Of a DNA stretch of 64,000 nt, positions 63,588-64,000 are shown in pieces. Each line of letters starts with the position of its first letter. Within the stretch, counting starts at the first letter, position 1. Source of the DNA: Microtetraspora fusca. GTDB taxonomy: Bacteria; Actinomycetota; Actinomycetes; Streptosporangiales; Streptosporangiaceae. The position numbers and the translations under genes were made by a program. Location of the stretch: positions 126,202 to 190,201 of the forward strand of contig NZ_BBYK01000042.1 of assembly GCF_001570365.1 (NCBI RefSeq), given 5' to 3'. Below the pieces are notes generated by a model that was not told the DNA's origin, made no database searches, and was given only the letters and a program-made list of their open reading frames with translations.

Positions 63588-64000
63588 ACGAAACCTTCGA
63601 AGACCGCCTGCTCGCCGAGCTCAAGACCGAGATTGCCGCCCGGCGGCAGGCGCGGCCCGCTCCCGCCGGGCGCCGGACGACCGGTCGCCGGTTCTTCGCC
63701 GCCGCCGGAGTCCTCGGGGTCGCCGCGGCCACGGCGGTCGCCGTGCCGGTGGTGATCGGCTCCGGCACCCCCGCGTACGCGCTGACGAAGAACCCCGACG
63801 GCTCGATCAACCTCAAGATCCACGAACTTCGGGACCCGGACCAGGTCGAGAAGGATCTGGCCGACATGGGCATCACGGCCGACATCACCTATCTGCCCCT
63901 GGGCAAGTGGTGCGGCAACCTCCGGGTCACGCCTGTGAAGGGTGACAATTTCTCGTTGACACCGGAGGAGATCACGAGCAAGGACCCGGCCGTGAAGGCG
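63584..64000 (+). CDS. Membrane-anchored protein downstream of ECF sigma factor, truncated by window
   Basis: The first 139 residues are visible. A cytoplasmic Arg-rich N-terminus (about 1-35, MNETFEDRLLAELKTEIAAR) precedes one membrane segment (about 36-58, FFAAAGVLGVAAATAVAVPVVI) and an extracytoplasmic part. Overlap with the ECF sigma gene (ATGA) makes it the likely regulator or companion of that sigma factor; a zinc-binding anti-sigma HxxxCxxC motif is not seen. The 3' end lies outside the window. Confidence 0.7.
   Translation, partial: MNETFEDRLLAELKTEIAARRQARPAPAGRRTTGRRFFAAAGVLGVAAATAVAVPVVIGSGTPAYALTKNPDGSINLKIHELRDPDQVEKDLADMGITADITYLPLGKWCGNLRVTPVKGDNFSLTPEEITSKDPAVKA

Overview
The window is high-GC DNA from an actinobacterium. 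The gene order glmU-prs-rplY-pth followed by mfd-(SurA-like lipoprotein)-mazG-eno-divIC-DUF501-ppx is the standard actinobacterial one. Very frequent GTG starts, a PPOX-class F420-type enzyme, a HAAS/PadR pair and a tamR/tam pair fit a Streptosporangiales-like (Nonomuraea/Microbispora/Streptosporangium) or related filamentous organism. This placement is inference from gene content; no 16S gene is present. No IS element, prophage, CRISPR array or replication origin was seen.

Layout. 1-6.5 kb: a truncated secreted serine protease, the divergent tamR/tam pair with its operator, a fatty-acid desaturase followed by a TetR regulator with a long charged repeat tail, an HTH protein with a LAGLIDADG-like C-terminus, and a tRNA-Gln(UUG)-like gene with a strong terminator. 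7.0-11.6 kb: glmU, prs, rplY, pth and a DEDDh exonuclease. 11.7-28.8 kb: a large polysaccharide locus. 29.0-38.4 kb: a methyltransferase, then mfd, SurA-like, mazG, eno, divIC, DUF501 and ppx. 38.6-46.9 kb: PadR/HAAS, a family-5 uracil-DNA glycosylase, NDH-2 behind three CRP-type sites, an unusual class I tRNA with a UAA anticodon, a pentapeptide-repeat protein, a GreA-type factor, and a PucR regulator with a D-amino-acid dehydrogenase. 47.0-64.0 kb: Bax1-I membrane protein, DUF4287, PPOX oxidoreductase, thiolase, PQQ-propeller lipoprotein, SGNH hydrolase, cystathionine beta-synthase plus a gamma-synthase/lyase, a VWA/lipoprotein/MoxR-type set, a FIST protein, a PLP decarboxylase with a tiny coupled ORF, and an ECF sigma factor followed by a truncated membrane protein.

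The most interesting part is 11.7-28.8 kb. It sits between pth and mfd and encodes a complete Wzx/Wzy-type exopolysaccharide pathway: an initiating undecaprenyl-phosphate sugar-phosphotransferase, a GT2 and a GT26 glycosyltransferase, a flippase, a polymerase, a chain-length protein and a GH26-like secreted lipoprotein. Interleaved with it is a full sulfation module: CysD+CysN (ATP sulfurylase), an APS kinase fused to a degenerate ATP-sulfurylase domain, CysQ (PAP phosphatase), a TauE/SafE permease and three different PAPS sulfotransferases. No PAPS reductase or sulfite reductase is present. The simplest reading is a locus for making and exporting a sulfated exopolysaccharide, with its own PAPS supply and PAP recycling. 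Two arms converge tail-to-tail at 18.9 kb, and nearly all internal junctions are 4-8 bp stop/start overlaps.

Regulation is well marked: paired palindromes at tamR/tam, tandem TACG-N4-CGTA palindromes at the desaturase, a 14-bp perfect palindrome on an apparently leaderless PadR promoter, three TGTGA-N6-TCAC sites before NDH-2, and inverted repeats in the divergent promoter region of the polysaccharide locus.
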